Shown: positions 32,578-43,265, numbered from the stretch's first letter. The stretch: DNA of 64,000 bases from Cenococcum geophilum 1.58 (GCA_001692895.1 KV748279.1:1-64000), one strand, 5' to 3'. Program-made: numbers and translations. Notes: generated from the sequence alone by a model not told the origin.

Positions 32578-33591
32578 CTAACTCTCCTCATCCCCTTCTC
32601 CCTCAGCCCACTCCAAATATCTCATCGACCCTTCATACTTCAAATTAAACCCAAATTTTTTTAATCTCGCCTTCATAACAGCCCCAACGGCCCCCTCTTC
32701 ATCCTGACTCCACTTTGCACGACCCCACTTAAGATCCGACTCATCTTCTCCCCGGAATCTGCACTGCGCAAAATCAATTATAATAACTCGATATCCGCCT
32801 TGGGCATGGGCGTCCGGGGTAATTAGTATGTTAGAGGTGCGAATGTCTTCGTTTAGTATATTATGGTCGGAGAGGATGTGTACGGTTTGAATGGCCTGGT
32901 TAACGATGGCCTGCCAGGATGTATGTGGGGCCTTGTCCTCGTCGAGCTGGGCGAGAGTAAAGCCGGGGATAAGTTCGAGCAGGATACCATTTACTTGGAA
33001 GAGCTCGGAGTCGGGTGGAGCAGAGTCGACGTCGTTTTCAAGATATAGTGGTTTAATGCTAAGTGTAGCTAGCGCAAATAGGCGCGGGATTTGGGTCCCT
33101 TGGTAACTTTGCAACTTAGTATATACTGTTGTTTCGGCTTTGAACATGTCTATACATAAATCATGGAGATAGGTTTCGTTTTCAGCAATATCCCAGCCTT
33201 CTTCCGGCTCCTCAAAGTCATCGTCGTTGCGTAATTTATCTAGAAAGTCCTGGGCGCGGCTACTGCGGACAAAGTCGATATAGGCGGATTCGTAGTCGGT
33301 GGTCCATGGATCGATCATCTTGTCCTTACGGAGCTGCGCTGCGAATCGCCAGTCGTAGAGCTTAAGGATTGCTCGAGCAGGGCTAGTTGTGGGCTGTAAC
33401 ACGTCGACCTCCATTACGCAAGAGAGTGTCCAAGGTTGATACAACTTCCCTATTCGGACTTGCAGATTTCCCCAAAATGTTTGCTCGCCCTCTGTGTATA
33501 GGGTTAAACGATCTCCTTCTTTATAGGGAGAGCTACGAATTAAGTTAGCAAACTGGCTAATATATACGCTACACCTAGGTACTTACGCCAT
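32578..33591 (-). CDS. Fungal protein-kinase-like protein, 319 aa
   Basis: Two exons on the minus strand: 33591-33587 (five bases, ATGGC) and 33532-32578, giving 319 residues. The intron is 54 bp with GTAAGT and TTCGTAG. The kinase-like fold is recognised by AILKLYDWRF (probable ATP-binding lysine), GILLELIPGFTL (hinge region), the catalytic loop HNILNEDIRTSNILI and IIIDFAQC. The usual HRD is NED and DFG is DFA, but the aspartates and the loop asparagine are kept. Such kinase-like/aminoglycoside-phosphotransferase-like proteins are multi-copy and variable in filamentous fungi; substrates are unknown. It lies between two TIR elements in an otherwise gene-poor island, which suggests an accessory gene. 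Confidence 0.8.
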
Positions 33592-34282
33592 GTTTGTCTT
33601 GAAAAAAATAGGGTGGATTTGGTTAGAAATAGTTTTTGGCGAAATTGGCCGGGTGGTGGTTCGAGGCGAGACGTCTTGGCATATTAACATGGGGCCCCAG
33701 GAAGCGCGACACCCCCCAGCGAGCCATTCGCCTAACGTAGGTGATGGGGTTATGAAGGTGACCCTGGTTATGAAGGTTTTGAACATCAAAGTGTTGGAGC
33801 ACAGACGAAGCAAAGCGCATAGACGAAATTTGTTTGCAAAACCTGCAAACCTTCATCACCTACGTTCTGCTTCCCCTTCTTCTTCCCCTGCTAAATTACA
33901 CCTAAAGTGAAAATTTCTAGCACAAATCAGCATTTCCCTTCCTAAATTCAGTTCTTGCGAAGCTAAAGTCTCTATACAAGAAGCTATATAAGACGTTGAA
34001 TCGGGGCGTTGAGCCGTTAATTCGCAAAGCCTCCGACATTCGCATATTATCTTCCTCCACCGTTGCCCATCGCCTTGCTGGGCGTCTCACTCAACACCTA
34101 GCCTATAAAACCCTACCGCATTCTTATTAGGAGGATTAAATTATTAAATAGATGCGCGAATATTAGTCCTAGGGCTTTCTGATAAGAGTTAATATACTTC
34201 CTATGATTATAAACTTATTTTAAATAGAAGGCAAGTCGTAGGTAAATATTAGGGGGAGAGATTTATATAACGCCACGAGCTC
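33592..34282. other. Upstream region of kinase-like gene, with a 13-bp inverted repeat
   Basis: A perfect 13-bp inverted repeat (AACGTAGGTGATG at 33734-33746 and its complement at 33854-33866) brackets 107 bp. A direct repeat GGTTATGAAGGT occurs twice between the arms. The rest is AT-rich with no gene. Confidence 0.45.
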
Positions 34283-34593
34283 TATCCCTTGACACGGCAG
34301 GCCCTCGGAGGAAGTGGACCGTGCGCGAACACTAGAATCAAAACAATGCGTGTATCTATATAGGATTCAATCATCAATTACACCATCACTAAAATACCGT
34401 TCTGCAGGAAGGATAACTGCTGGCTACCTCATATCGGGTGGCTCCAAAGATTAAGCTTATATAGTAATTTTATATAGGATTTAACGAATATTACTGGCTT
34501 TATATTTCTAAGTACGTGTATTCGGATTCGGTTAATCTAATTGGTGGATTCTTATCGATAACCTGAGGACCCATTTTGCCGTGTTAAGGGATA
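34283..34593. mobile_element. MITE-like element flanked by TA, 311 bp including TA
   Basis: The sequence starts TATCCCTTGACACGGCA and ends with the near-complement TGCCGTGTTAAGGGATA. The TA at each end is the target duplication expected of Tc1/mariner-type elements. Internal parts (GTGCGCGAACACTAGAATC and CTTATCGATAACC) recur in the shorter element at 60316-60466, so the two are related. No transposase frame is present. Confidence 0.7.
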
Positions 34594-35000
34594 CCAAGGA
34601 GGCACGGGGACTGCGCCAGGAGGGAGCATAGGAGGGGCGGGTGCGATAGATCCAGGAGGCAAGAACAGATTAGGAGGGCAAGTATCCAACCAGGGGGCGG
34701 AGGAGGAACGTCCCCAGAGACCGTTGCTAAGTGGAAAGTTGAAGCCAGGGGTAATAGCGCGGGTAGGGGTGGGTGGGTTCACCACAGGAGCAATATCTGC
34801 AGCAAGAGCGTCTGCTGCTCCCCCCTGGGCATTGTTCTCTTGGGGCAACCCCAAGCAAGTGGGGCAGAGTACATCAAAAAATCGAAAGGGAATAGAAAAG
34901 TTGTGCGGGCGACTGGCATTAATATCAGCTTCTACGGTATTACACCTCTCGATCGCTCCATTTGCTAAGTGGTTGCAGTGCTGGTAGTGGTCCCAAGCCT
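34552..35000 (-). CDS. Possible small Cys-containing protein, 5' end not found
   Basis: The minus-strand frame is open from a CAGATAG acceptor just before 35000 down to the stop at 34552. It reads WDHYQHCNHLANGAIERCNT, then FRFFDVLCPTCLGLPQENN, followed by a Pro/Ala-rich tail. The Cys spacing and the VLCPTC motif resemble the last exon of the small Cys-rich fungal proteins of the type seen at 30631-31029. No first exon with a start could be placed, and the stop lies inside the right end of the TA-flanked element. It may be a real two-exon gene, a fragment, or chance. Confidence 0.35.
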
Positions 35001-36688
35001 ATCTGCACATGTAGCTGGCGAAGAGTCGAACTGGCGAGAATAGTATAGTGTTAAAAAGGGAGAGTGGTAAATAGGTTGCAAAAAGAGGTAGGGTAATTTA
35101 GAGAATGGTTTAGGGAGCGTTCGAGGAACATCGAAGAAAACAGACTAGCCTTGTTGCACATGAGAATGTAGAGAAATGCACTTAAATACTATCTCGAGAA
35201 CCACAAAAGCAGAGTACCTGCTGTTAGTGAAGTGTAGGAGACTCATCAGCGGGGGTGGTGAGCGCCATAGTTATTGAGACGAGGAAACGCACGAGGTGGA
35301 GAAAGTCAACGACACCTTCATAGTGACAAGTTCCTAACAGTGAAAATGCTCAGTCTGCTAACATGAAACGAGCAACGGTGCCGTTGCGTGTTACACAAAT
35401 ATGACATGATCCTTGTTGAATCAGTAAGCTTCCAACATCCAGGCTTAGTGGAAGAGGCAATTTTGACGCATGGCGCAGCTGGCAGTTGTTGATCACTGCT
35501 GTGCTAGGAGCCGCCAGACGGACACATGAGGCATTTGAACGACAATCTGATCCGCTATTTAAGCCGCCGTGCGGGCCGCCATGTGAGCTGCCATCTAAAC
35601 GACACTTTGCCCAATTCCTTATGCCATTTCTAGTCGTGGTAAGGTGCATGAAAGTATGCTAGACACATGACTGATGGCTAGAAGAAGAGAAGCATTCCGC
35701 GGTCTGAATAGTTTTGCAGAAAGATGGTGGTAGCCTTCTTCGTGTCCGTGGGTGCATTCCCGCCGCAGCCGGTAGAGAAAATACCACGTCTCGGAGTTGT
35801 CATCCACAGCCGAAGATTGGTGGCTTGACGTGTCGCGAGGTTGTGCCAAGAGAAAGACTGTGCGTTGTTGACGGGTTAGAGATGCAGATTGCAGGCGGTG
35901 GAGGCGGTGCAGATGGTGCAGACGGTGCAGACAGCGCCGGCAAAACGGACGGGATAGCGGGATGCATCACCGTCCTCTGAGTGCATAATTTGAAAGGGTA
36001 ACATCTCCCAACGTGCCGTGAGACTTTACCAATTGCCTCATGTCCAGACTGGATGGAATGTATGTCCTGGATGTGATGTTCCTCAGCTCGCTGCAGGAAC
36101 AGTCACGCCAAGGTAGCCAAATACGAGAAGCGTCCCGGATTCGTCGTTGGTTCTCTCCTGTCGAACGGCACAGCCCTGAAGCTTGAGTTTGGAAGACAGG
36201 CCAGCTATAATATAGTAGTACTTCATCCTCGCCCGGTCCAATTCATATGTGCAGGGCGCCGCTGCTCTACAAGTGACCAAGCTTTCGCCGCGCCGCCGCA
36301 CCGCACCGGGCATCTTACCCTAGTGGCTACCGTTGATCATTCGTCATCTAGCGCCCCCTCCCTGCTCCCAGAAGCAACTGCCACTACGGTCGCACCTCGA
36401 CAACAACACATTTTGCCGCTATACCACCTTCCGGAAGGAGTCGCTCGCAGTGCCTATACAATTGGCACTTCCCCGCCGCTGGTTCCGGCAGGCATGGACG
36501 ACGACTTTGCGCGGCGCTGTGTAAACTGACCTTTCTGCGCCTCGACAAGATACCTCACCCCAAAGAGCCAGGTCAATACGCATAATTCCCGTCAAACATC
36601 TCCACCAGCCTTGCATCCCCACTATTACCGATTTCTCCGCATTCTCCAACTACATCGCACACTCTGGCATTGACTACCTTTCGCCGCT
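35001..36688. other. Gene-poor spacer upstream of the 36.7-kb gene
   Basis: 1.7 kb with several short frames on both strands, none recognisable. A small low-complexity run of GCAGA/CGGTG trimers lies at about 35885-35930. The last 350 bases are CT-rich and probably hold the leader of the next gene. Confidence 0.35.
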
Positions 36689-38197
36689 ATGTCTCTCATC
36701 AGGGGAATACAGTCAGCCATCTTCCATTATGTGTCCTGTGCACCATGTACAGGATATTTATACCGCAGCAAGAGGCGGAAACAAGCAAAGAGAGATAGGG
36801 GGCAGAAGAGGCAGCTCGAAATGGAGCAACCGGATCTATACCGTCACCCTGAACCCTCCGCGACAAATCCGTACTGGTCCGAAGAGATTGTACTCGGACC
36901 AGGCCCTCCACCGCGAAGAACAGGTCGCAAGGCACACAACGGGAGCCAGAGGGGTATCACAACGGCAGGAACACACAGCACTGGTCCAAGCCGAGGAGGA
37001 AGCAGTCTGGATATGAATCATCCAGAGACTACTGATCCAACCCGGACCTCAGATGATACGTTGAGTGGAGACAATTGGAATAGACGGCGTTATCAGAGAG
37101 AAGATGAAGAGCTATGGGGATTTGGGGAACCGGATCCGACAACGCGGAAGGGTTCTCAAAGCAATGGCACCGGTTCGTCTGTAGGAGTCGCCGGTATAAG
37201 CAGACCAGGAACTGCATATTCCACTGCGGAAAGCTACTACACCGCTCGCGCACCTCCAGTGAACGATCTCCACCCTCCCGTCGTCAGCATGCCTTCTCCG
37301 AATGCTGCAGACAATAAATGGATGCTCCAACCTCCGCCGAGAGCGAAGATCATGAACGGGAAGGAACGGGCCACCGACCGAAGTCGCAGCGGAAGTGGTA
37401 CCAGCAGCCGCATAGAGCTGAATTTGCAGCGCCAAGTCAGCGCGAGACAACTGCAAGTGAAACTGGAAAGAGGCGAAACTCCAGAAATGCCTCCCCTATC
37501 ACGAGGCAGCTGCTACAGGAACGCAACAAAAGGCCAGCGCCACGACCGGGACCCCAAGACCCCCAAAGCCACCCTTCCCCCTCTAAGCGGATCCCGCAAA
37601 AAGCGCCGCAGCGCACCCGTAGCCATCTCCTCCGACTCCACCGACGACGATTCCTCCGGCGAATCAAGCGACACCATCGTGCACACCGCGCCGACCACCT
37701 CTCCCACCTCCAGCCTCCGCATCGTGCGTGTCCGCAACAGCAGACACAAGCTCTCGACCGTGCTATCCGGTGAATCCGCATGCCCTTCACCCTCCTCCCA
37801 AAGCAGCTCCGATCAAAACGCGCACCCATCCCCTTCCAAGCCGCGCCGACCCGCACGCATCTCCCGCTCGACCACCATCACCTCCTCGGACCCCATTCCG
37901 CGCGCCATGAAGTCGCGCGCCCCGCTCGCCGCGTCCGACGTCTCGTCCCTCAACATTCTGGAAGACCTCGTATCCCCACACGCGCTGCTGAACTCGCGCT
38001 TCGTGTCGGCGCCGCTGATGGAGGCGCGCATCCGGCTGCCCGAGAGCGACTGCGCCGAAGAGATGCTGCTCGTCGACGTGCAGCACGGCGGCGCGCTGAA
38101 GGGCGAGGGGAGGGTACTGGGGAAGGTGCTGGATGGGCAGGGGAAGGAGCGGTCGCTGGAACGGGATCCGAGGATGCGGTGGAGTGTGGATTTCTAA
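36689..38197 (+). CDS. Conserved basic/disordered fungal protein with Cys-rich N-terminus, 502 aa
   Basis: A single exon of 502 residues. The N-terminus MSLIRGIQSAIFHYVSCAPCTGYLY followed by SKRRKQAKRDR is short-hydrophobic with a CAPC motif next to a basic patch, a pattern suited to membrane attachment through palmitoylation, though this is inference. Then come EQPDLYRHPEPSATNPYWSE and GPGPPPRR, which I recall as conserved in filamentous ascomycetes. The middle is Ser/Pro/Arg-rich and disordered. The C-terminal 80 residues (SLNILEDLVSPHALLNSRFV, MRWSVDF) look ordered. No known catalytic domain. Confidence 0.8.
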   Translation: MSLIRGIQSAIFHYVSCAPCTGYLYRSKRRKQAKRDRGQKRQLEMEQPDLYRHPEPSATNPYWSEEIVLGPGPPPRRTGRKAHNGSQRGITTAGTHSTGPSRGGSSLDMNHPETTDPTRTSDDTLSGDNWNRRRYQREDEELWGFGEPDPTTRKGSQSNGTGSSVGVAGISRPGTAYSTAESYYTARAPPVNDLHPPVVSMPSPNAADNKWMLQPPPRAKIMNGKERATDRSRSGSGTSSRIELNLQRQVSARQLQVKLERGETPEMPPLSRGSCYRNATKGQRHDRDPKTPKATLPPLSGSRKKRRSAPVAISSDSTDDDSSGESSDTIVHTAPTTSPTSSLRIVRVRNSRHKLSTVLSGESACPSPSSQSSSDQNAHPSPSKPRRPARISRSTTITSSDPIPRAMKSRAPLAASDVSSLNILEDLVSPHALLNSRFVSAPLMEARIRLPESDCAEEMLLVDVQHGGALKGEGRVLGKVLDGQGKERSLERDPRMRWSVDF

Positions 38198-39001
38198 GGG
38201 AGAGAATCTCTTTTCTAAGGCTGTCCCTTCTTCCCTCTACATCATCCTTTCTCATTGATTAGATAGTTTGCTTGGGTACGGCAGCGTTACGGCCTGGGGG
38301 TTGGTTTAAGCTTTTTAAAGAAGGGGCTTGTTCTACCATCTCGACAGCTGGGTATGTGAGCATGTTACAGTACTCGATATGCCATTGTATTCCATTCCGT
38401 TCTTCTGTTTCTTGTTCCGGCAACACTGAAGCGTTTGAAGCGAGCATTCATTTCTTCAGCACACCGCTTTTTTCTTTTTTCTTTTTTCCCAACCACCCAG
38501 CGTCCGACAGCCACACATTATATATTTTGATTCTGAAGTTCTCGGTTTCTTTAGCTACGCAGTTATTTTTTCCGCTCATTTCTAGTCTTGCATTTTTTTA
38601 TCGTAAGCGGGCGGCGTTAGGAGCGGGTCTACGGGTTGCAGTGGTCATGGCGTTATGTTTTATAGGATGAGCCAGGAAGGGGTGGGAGGCGGGTTCTGTT
38701 TTGACTCGTGTTTTCTCTTCATGAGGGATGAGCGCCTGCTTGCCAGGCGGTTCTAACATTTCTTCCCCAGCGGAAAAACGCGGGTGCGGGCGGCAGAGCC
38801 CTTTCTTTTCTTCGTCTTCGTCTTTGTTTTTTACCTCTTCCGCGCGTCCAGGGAGCGGACCGGCATGAACTGTATACTAGGAATTGAAACGCGAGTAAAA
38901 GGATCTGTCTATATTTAGCATAGCTAGCATAACTAGCATAACCAACTCCCACCCAAATCTATCTTCAACGCTTCTACCTCTACTTCTACCTCCGCCTCAC
39001 C
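38198..39001. other. Convergent intergenic region, no gene seen
   Basis: 3' flanks of two genes, with T-rich runs. Nothing else recognised. Confidence 0.4.
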
Positions 39002-41353
39002 CTAATCTCCCCTCCCTATCCCTATCCCTATACCTACATCACTTTCATCCACCCCTCCTCTCAACCTCCCCCTCCCCCACCCGTCCTGCCCCTCAACCAA
39101 CCTCCCCAGCTCCCCCACTGCCTCCTCAAACCCATCAAACACCCCAATCGGCAACCCCGCCCCCTGCAAAATCCTCGCACCCTCCTCCTCATTCGTGCCC
39201 CTCAACCTAACCACAACCGGCTTGTCGACCCCAACCTCCTTGAACGCAAGGACGACACCGCGCGCAATCATATCGCACAGCGTCAGCCCGCCAAAGATAT
39301 TGACGAACACGACCCCGACGCGCGGATCCGCCAGGACCAGCTTGAACGACGCGGCGATGGTGGCCGCGGTGGCCTTGCCGCCCGTGTCGAGGAAGTTGGC
39401 GGCGGGGGAGGCGTGCAGGCGCGCGGCGAGGACGTCGCACGTGTTCATGGCGAGGCCGGCGCCGTTGACGAGGGTGCCGATTAGAAGAGGTTGCGCGGCG
39501 GCGGCGCTGGGGGAGGGGAGCGGGATGTAGACGATGCCGTGGGCTTCGGCTTCGAGCTCGGCTGGGGGGATGGCGGAGAGGTCGCGCAGGGAATGGATGT
39601 CCGGGTGGCGGGAGGCGGATTTGAAGGCGGCGTCGTCGAAGGTGAGGGAGGGGTTGTGGAGGATTAGTGAGTCTTGCTGGGTGGACAGGGAGAGGTGTAC
39701 GGTCAGGGTTAGTGCTTCTTTGGATTGGTAGAGCGACCAGAGCGAGTTGATTAGGGAGGCGGCGGAGGCTTTGGCACTGGAAGGGGCGGCGTCGAGCTGG
39801 AGGTACTCGAGCGCCGCGAGGATTGTGGCTTGCGAGGGACCCAGCCGGTAATCGAAAGGGAAACGACGTGCGCGGTAAGCGAGCTGGGTCGGGGAGGTGG
39901 TGGGAGAGGCAACGATGCAAGGGCTGCGGGATGAGCGGTCAACTGTTATGCCGACGAAGTGGGAGGATGAGGGCGTGGGTGAAGGGTCTGGCGAGATAGT
40001 TATGCCATAGTTTTTGAGGAGGTCTGTAGCTTGAGTTGTAGTGAGGTGGAGGCTGCGGTGAGGAATACTAGCTGAGCGACTTGGGGCTAGTCGAACATGA
40101 GGCCGTGAGCGAGAAGTGTGGAAGGATCGGCGTTGGTTTACTACAGATTTTTGCTACAGATTGTTTAGAACCATTTCTTAAGTAAGGGGGCAGGACATAC
40201 AATTTCATACACGCTTCTTCCACTACCTAATAGTAGACCTTTCATTACGTTGCCGAACTTGGCTGGGTGGTCGACCATAGTTACTCCAGCGCTCTCCAGG
40301 GCTTTGTATTTGCTTTCAGAGGTACCTTCGCCGATGCCGGTCCATGCTCCAGCATGTCCCATCACTCTGCCCGGGACGGCTTGGAAACCTGCTACAAGAG
40401 CCGCAATGGGTCTAGATTGCTGTTTAGTTTGATGAGAATGACCTAGAAGAGGATACGCTTACTTTGGATTTGGCACGCGTTTCTTATACACCTTTATCCA
40501 TTCGGCAGCCTCCTCTTCCGCAGTCCCGCCTAGTTCACCGACCAAAATGATAGTTTCAGTATCTTCGTCCGTCTCGAAGACTGTGAGTGCATCCACAAAA
40601 TTGGTTCCAGCAATAACATCACCACCCACCCCTATGCATAAACTTTGACCGAGTCCAGCTCTTGTGAGAGAGGCAACGGTTTCATAGCTCAGTGTTCCTG
40701 ATTTAGCCACAATGCCAACATGACCAGGAGAGAATGTTGGCAATGGTTGGAAGCCTATTCTACACCTTCCAATGGCCGAGATAATTCCAGGAGCATTAGC
40801 ACCTACTAGGCGAGACTTGGATTGTGTGCTGAGGATGGAATGGATCTAAAGCCGTTCAGTAGACTTGCCCCAATTGTCCTAGCTAGGACACATGGCTTAC
40901 TCTCATAACATCATGTAATGGAACATGCTCCGCAACGGCTACAATCAACGGAATTTCCGCCTCAATGGCCTCCTCGATTGCAGAAGCAGCATACCGAGCA
41001 GCAACAAAGATTGCGGTAGCATCCGGGTTTAATTGCTCTTTGGCTGCTTTCACACTCGGTAAAACAGGCAAACCGAGATGTTCCCCGGTCGTACCAGGTT
41101 TTACACCTCCTACTATTTGAGTTCCATACTCAATTGATTGTTTGGCATTGGCCGTAGCTTGTTTACCCGTGAAGCCTTGATATATCACCCGTGTGTACTT
41201 TCCGATCTTCAGATTGGGAATGGTGTCGGCGTATGCGCCATACTTTGCAGAGGACGAGAAGAATAGATGAGAAGAACGATTATTGAAATATAAACAACTT
41301 TGCTTAAAAGAAGTTCTTTTGATGAAAGCACGATGAGAAAGCATGATTGACAC
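39002..41353 (-). CDS. Fused succinyl-CoA ligase, alpha module followed by degenerate beta module
   Basis: Four exons on the minus strand: 41353-40901, 40845-40463, 40411-40201 and 40153-39002, giving 732 residues. Residues 1-35 look like a mitochondrial presequence. Residues 45-349 are a full alpha subunit: CoA-binding GFTGKQATANAKQ and GGVKPGTTGEHLG, then GHAGAWTGIGEG with the phospho-histidine at about 298. The last exon adds a beta-like part: LHLTTTQATDLLKNYG, VGITVDRSSRSP, NGAGLAMNTCDVL, GGKATAATIAASFKL and VNIFGG. Some 70-75 residues of the ATP-grasp core, including the glycine loop, are missing, and the Mg-binding EINP-type motif is not kept. Canonical enzymes are two separate chains (LSC1, LSC2) in the TCA cycle. 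An acyl-CoA ligase of another specificity, or a regulatory or structural role, is possible. The GC-rich last exon differs in base use from the first three. Confidence 0.85.
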
Positions 41354-42606
41354 ATGAGACGTAATGCTCGCTGTGTGATGGAAGGATCAACAACAGGTCC
41401 TTGTAAAGTGGCAGGAAGCTAGTAAGTAGCACGCTACATGGGCATGAGCAGGAGCAAAGCAATTGGTAGAGTAGACTCGGGCTCTATTGGAGGAGTGAGA
41501 AAGTATATAGCGCAGAATGAGAGTTAGGTTGCTTTTGTAAAAGCGTCGGGAATAGGGAATAAACAAATTCCGCACCTGACGACGCAATTGGCTTGCTCCG
41601 ACCTCGGGAGAGAGCGTCAGCCACTCTGTCGCCAGAACATCTCAAATCCGGCTGTACAGTTTGAGTTGATTTGGACGAAGCGGGGCTAAAGCCATTAAAC
41701 GGCTGCTTGTTACCGAAAAACCTCCTGCAAGTTATCCACTAGATGCGCGAAAAGGATGTATTCTGCTAGTCGACGGGAATTAAGAGACAGAACTAAAGCC
41801 TACATCCCCCTGGACCTACACACAAACATAGAGTATAACTAAGCGGAATAGTCGAGTATGGAGACGTGAGATTAATGCTGTGTGCCCGTTTGAGTAGTTT
41901 ATTAATTTTTGTAAAACGTGTACACCGTTTTAGCTGTCTTTAAGAGGCGCTGCACCGAGTCTCCGATTGCAGTAGTATCTGAAGAGCTTACCTATATGCA
42001 ATATCTCAATATAGGTAGAGACGAAGTTATCGGTAAGAGCTTGGCGGCGCCGAGACTACGATGCCTAATTAAGTGCTAGATGAGGTTTCTCATTATTGTA
42101 GGTCGCGGCCGCAGCGCAGCAACGTGGTCGTTAACAGTCATAGTCCTAAATGCTGAGGATCAGTGTATTTAAATTAAGACTAAATCATGTTCGCGGAGAC
42201 CTAAGAACGCATATGAGTTGTCCTGTTCGACGGATAGGAAACTGCCTACCTGCCTTTCCCTCGTCCTCGTGCTCCCCTATGCGCAGACACCTGTACGCCG
42301 TTTACCCGAGCTTGTCTTAGCTTTTCAATACAAGTTGGTTTGCAACGCCATCAAGAGAAGGTACTAGATATCGGACGTGCAAGCCCGTCGTCTGGCATGT
42401 GCCTTCTCGTCCGGTTTGATTTTCACAAGCCCAGTCCAAGCTTGGACCCCCCCACATTCTGTGCCCAAAGTCTCCTGCTCTTTAGTCTCTCACCACCGAG
42501 ATCGTCCTTTCGTCACCGCGCGCCCTGTATATAACATTTGTCCGCTTACTGTACCATCTGCTCGTTCACACCCACATCCCCACCACCCAATAGACCAGCC
42601 ACCACA
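41354..42606. promoter_or_regulatory. Divergent intergenic region, no gene seen
   Basis: 1.25 kb between the fused ligase and the small charged protein. A more AT-rich patch lies at about 41880-42100. CT-rich sequence precedes the start at 42607. No RNA gene seen. Confidence 0.4.
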
Positions 42607-43265
42607 ATGTCTCACGTCACCCCCTCCGAGTCCGGTACGTGCCCCACCATGCCCCCCCTTCCCAGCTCCCAGCAACCACCTACTAACCTACCCACCCCCC
42701 CGCAGAAGTCACATCCGCCCTCTCCCACCTGAAACTCAGCACAGCACCCAAGCCCAAAAAGAAGCCCATCGCCGACTCCTGGGACGACAACGTCTCGTCC
42801 AGCGACGAAGCCGAGACCGAAGACACGCTGACAGCCTCCACGACCTCGACCTCCGACACCACGCCGCCCATCGCGACGGCCTCGAGCTACGAGACGCCTC
42901 ACCCGCCACCGCCCACTCCCGCCTCGCCCGTCGGGGCCCCGTTCGACTTCCCCGCCCTTGCCCCCGCCGCCGCCGCGGCGTACGGTAGTGGCGCGGGCGA
43001 CAGTGGGCGGGGCTCGCGGAGCGGCAGCGGGAATAACAGCGGGACGGCGAGCCCGGCGCGGCGGCCTGAGAAGACGACGGCGGTGGCCGGGCGGCTGATC
43101 GCGGGGGCGCTGGGGGTGCGGGCGCCGAAGCGGAGCGAGGAGGAGAGGGAGTTCGATCGCGTGACGCGGGAGAGGGAGAAGAGGGCGCGGGAGGAGCGGA
43201 GGGAGCGCGAGAGGAGGGAGGCGGAGGAGGCGGAGAGGCGGAAGAAGGCAGTTTGGGAGGATTAG
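42607..43265 (+). CDS. Small charged protein with basic coiled-coil C-terminus, 195 aa
   Basis: Two exons, 42607-42634 and 42706-43265, joined across a 71-bp intron (GTACGT, CCGCAG). The N-terminus MSHVTPSESEVTSALSHLKLS leads to an acidic Ser/Thr-rich region (SWDDNVSSSDEAETEDT). An Ala/Gly/Pro-rich spacer and a conserved-looking GRLIAGALGVRAPKRSEEER follow, and then a run of alternating Arg and Glu (about residues 160-190) ends AVWED. The tail should form a single long charged helix. I do not recognise a named function. The very high GC of the last 350 bases is a matter of codon choice. Confidence 0.75.

Noticed and set aside
35350..36313. Minus-strand frames of 76-99 codons
   Set aside because: No recognisable family; no consistent exon joining.
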